Shown: one piece after another, positions 8,536 through 9,019 of the stretch
Position numbering within the stretch: the stretch's first letter is position 1
Layout of the letters: every line of letters starts with the position of its first letter
Assembly: GCA_964471945.1 (NCBI GenBank)
Contig: CAYYIJ010000086.1
Location: 1 to 9,019, forward strand
Reading direction: 5' to 3'
DNA length: 9,019 nucleotides
DNA from: JASEHD01 sp964471945
GTDB taxonomy: Bacteria; Bacteroidota; Ignavibacteria; UBA10030; SZUA-254
Made by a program: the position numbers and the translations under genes
The notes under the pieces: generated by a model
Databases searched by the model: none
The model's input: only the letters and a program-made list of their open reading frames with translations
Told to the model about the DNA's origin: nothing

Positions 8536-8562
8536 GTCATGGTGAGCCTGTCGAACCATGAC
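8536..8562. repeat. REP-like hairpin 1 inside the element
   Basis: GTCATGG and CCATGAC form a 7-bp stem around the loop TGAGCCTGTCGAA. This sequence style (GGTGAGCCTGTCGAACC) belongs, from memory, to a very widespread class of short intergenic repeats whose translation gives the familiar spurious VRQAHH peptide. It is in the opposite orientation to hairpin 2. Confidence 0.6.
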
Positions 8563-8576
8563 AATTTACTACAATT

Positions 8577-8620
8577 TCACGCTTCGACAAGTAAGCCTAA
8601 GGCTTACACGCTCAGCGTGA
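8577..8620. repeat. REP-like hairpin 2 inside the element, with a nested palindrome
   Basis: TCACGCT (8577-8583) pairs with AGCGTGA (8614-8620). Within it, GTAAGCC (8591-8597) pairs with GGCTTAC (8601-8607) around TAA. The outer parts read like the common repeat TTCGACAAG-CTCAGCGTGAC, but with 19 extra bases (8592-8610) between the two halves. Hairpins 1 and 2 carry the GAGCCTGTCGAA / TTCGACAAG core in opposite directions, the arrangement of a REP doublet (REPIN-like). Confidence 0.55.
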
Positions 8621-8830
8621 CAGTTTTTATTAGTATAAAATAATTTTTCAGAAGTCTCTTGAACCTCATCAACCAAAGTTTGCAAATCTTGTCCTACTCC
8701 CGGCAATTGATAGCTCATCGTTATTGTTGGATTGAAAGGATTCGGATAGTTCTGTTTACTCTCATCGACTTAAAAAAATTTTGTGCATGTTTAATTGTGG
8801 AAGATAATCTACATATACCAAAGCATCAAT

Positions 8831-8859
8831 AAAAAAGTCGGCTCATCACCGACCTTTTT
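8831..8859 (-). terminator. Rho-independent terminator, possibly bidirectional
   Basis: GTCGG (8837-8841) pairs with CCGAC (8849-8853) around a 7-nt loop. On the minus strand the stem is followed by six T residues (complement of 8831-8836), and on the plus strand by five T residues after one C. It lies about 55 bp past the stop of the partial gene at the right edge, so it should end that transcript. The rest of 8770-8906 shows nothing else recognisable. Confidence 0.7.
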
Positions 8860-8906
8860 ACACATTGATCCGCAATCTTCAGACTTAAATCTGAAATCTA
8901 AAATAT

Positions 8907-9019
8907 TTACTTCCCTAATACATACTTCTTATATCGTTCATTGATCCTTCCCCAATGTAGATTTGCCATGAAGTTATCAATGTATGCGGCACGCTTTGCA
9001 CCATCTTTGTGGTAATAAG
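8907..9019 (-). CDS. C-terminal end of an unidentified protein, cut by the window edge
   Basis: A minus-strand frame enters from the right edge and ends at TAA 8907-8909. It reads YYHKDGAKRAAYIDNFMANL, then HWGRINERYKKYVLGK. The sequence is mixed charged and aromatic, with a basic tail, and looks like a soluble cytoplasmic protein. It does not resemble a sorting domain. A good terminator follows it, which supports it as a real gene end. I do not recognise the family. It is separated from the secreted-protein genes by the terminator and the relic, so it need not share their function. Confidence 0.6.
   Translation of the reverse strand, partial: YYHKDGAKRAAYIDNFMANLHWGRINERYKKYVLGK

Larger units (their letters stand above)
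8511..8658. mobile_element. 148-bp MITE-like element with 16-bp terminal inverted repeats and TTGAA duplication
   Basis: The left end GAGACTTCTGAAAAAT (8511-8526) is the exact reverse complement of the right end (8643-8658). The element is flanked by direct copies of TTGAA at 8506-8510 and 8659-8663, which look like a target-site duplication. Deleting the element plus one TTGAA joins DEVQ to FSSYESVEW and restores a continuous sorting-domain frame, strong support that this is a real insertion. It is far too short to encode a transposase, so it would depend on one made elsewhere. The two TT/AA bases outside the ends are also complementary, so the exact boundary could shift by two bases. The parent insertion sequence family is not recognised. 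Confidence 0.8.
8332..8769 (-). pseudogene. Relic T9SS type A sorting domain, interrupted by a mobile element
   Basis: The 5' part (8659-8769) reads VDESKQNYPNPFNPTITM, then SYQLPGVGQDLQTLVDEVQ. The 3' part (8332-8510) reads FSSYESVEWDTRQSG, GNGVYFYRLEATS and a degraded tail ending at TAA 8332-8334. Together they are the C-terminal sorting domain of a secreted protein. The frame is closed on the 5' side by a TAA at 8770-8772, and no start or upstream domain remains. About eleven residues are missing between SYQLP and GQDL compared with the two intact sorting domains in this window. The usual KKM(I/L)xIR end has decayed to TFTVIIIH plus extra residues. The element at 8511-8658 adds an in-frame TAG-TAA. 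It cannot make a functional protein. A short open frame beginning with MVRQAHH inside the element is not a gene. Confidence 0.8.

Noticed and set aside
8332..8559. A 75-codon open frame starting MVRQAHHD
   Set aside because: Its first residues come from the REP-like hairpin and the rest from the relic sorting domain. It is the 3' fragment of a pseudogene read through a mobile element.

Overview
The window is A/T-rich and looks like a chromosomal piece of a Bacteroidota/Ignavibacteria-type bacterium (Ignavibacteria, Chlorobi-like or a related FCB lineage). The main evidence is that both large proteins have a signal peptide and end in a type A C-terminal sorting domain of the type IX secretion system (T9SS), with the NYPNPFNP(S/T) motif typical of FCB bacteria. 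This lineage call is an inference from protein style; no rRNA or marker gene is present.

All credible genes lie on the minus strand, so transcription runs from high to low coordinates. From the right: (1) 8907-9019, the last 36 codons of an unidentified gene, followed by a hairpin terminator near 8831-8859. (2) 8332-8769, a decayed orphan T9SS sorting domain, broken by a small mobile element (8511-8658) with 16-bp terminal inverted repeats and a 5-bp target duplication. The element carries two REP-like hairpins. Removing it with one target copy restores a clean sorting-domain reading frame. (3) 8228-8331, a leader with a good sigma70-like promoter. (4) 4562-8227, a 1221-residue secreted zinc carboxypeptidase of the M14 family with its whole catalytic set. 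(5) 175-4542, a 1455-residue secreted protein with 14 Ycf48/BNR-like propeller repeats and a beta-helix-like region, starting 19 bp after the carboxypeptidase stop. (6) 1-174, a short intergenic stretch with a small palindrome and, at 1-53, a possible start of a third exported protein.

The carboxypeptidase and propeller protein probably form an operon driven from the promoter at 8271-8299. Both would be exported by Sec and then moved to the surface or medium by the T9SS. Their N-terminal halves are unrelated, but their last 420-530 residues share one architecture: a beta module, a 'GWN' module, a second copy of the beta module, and the sorting domain. No CRISPR array, RNA gene or clearly new enzymatic system was found. 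The most unusual items are the REP-doublet-bearing element inside the relic sorting domain and the shared C-terminal cassette.
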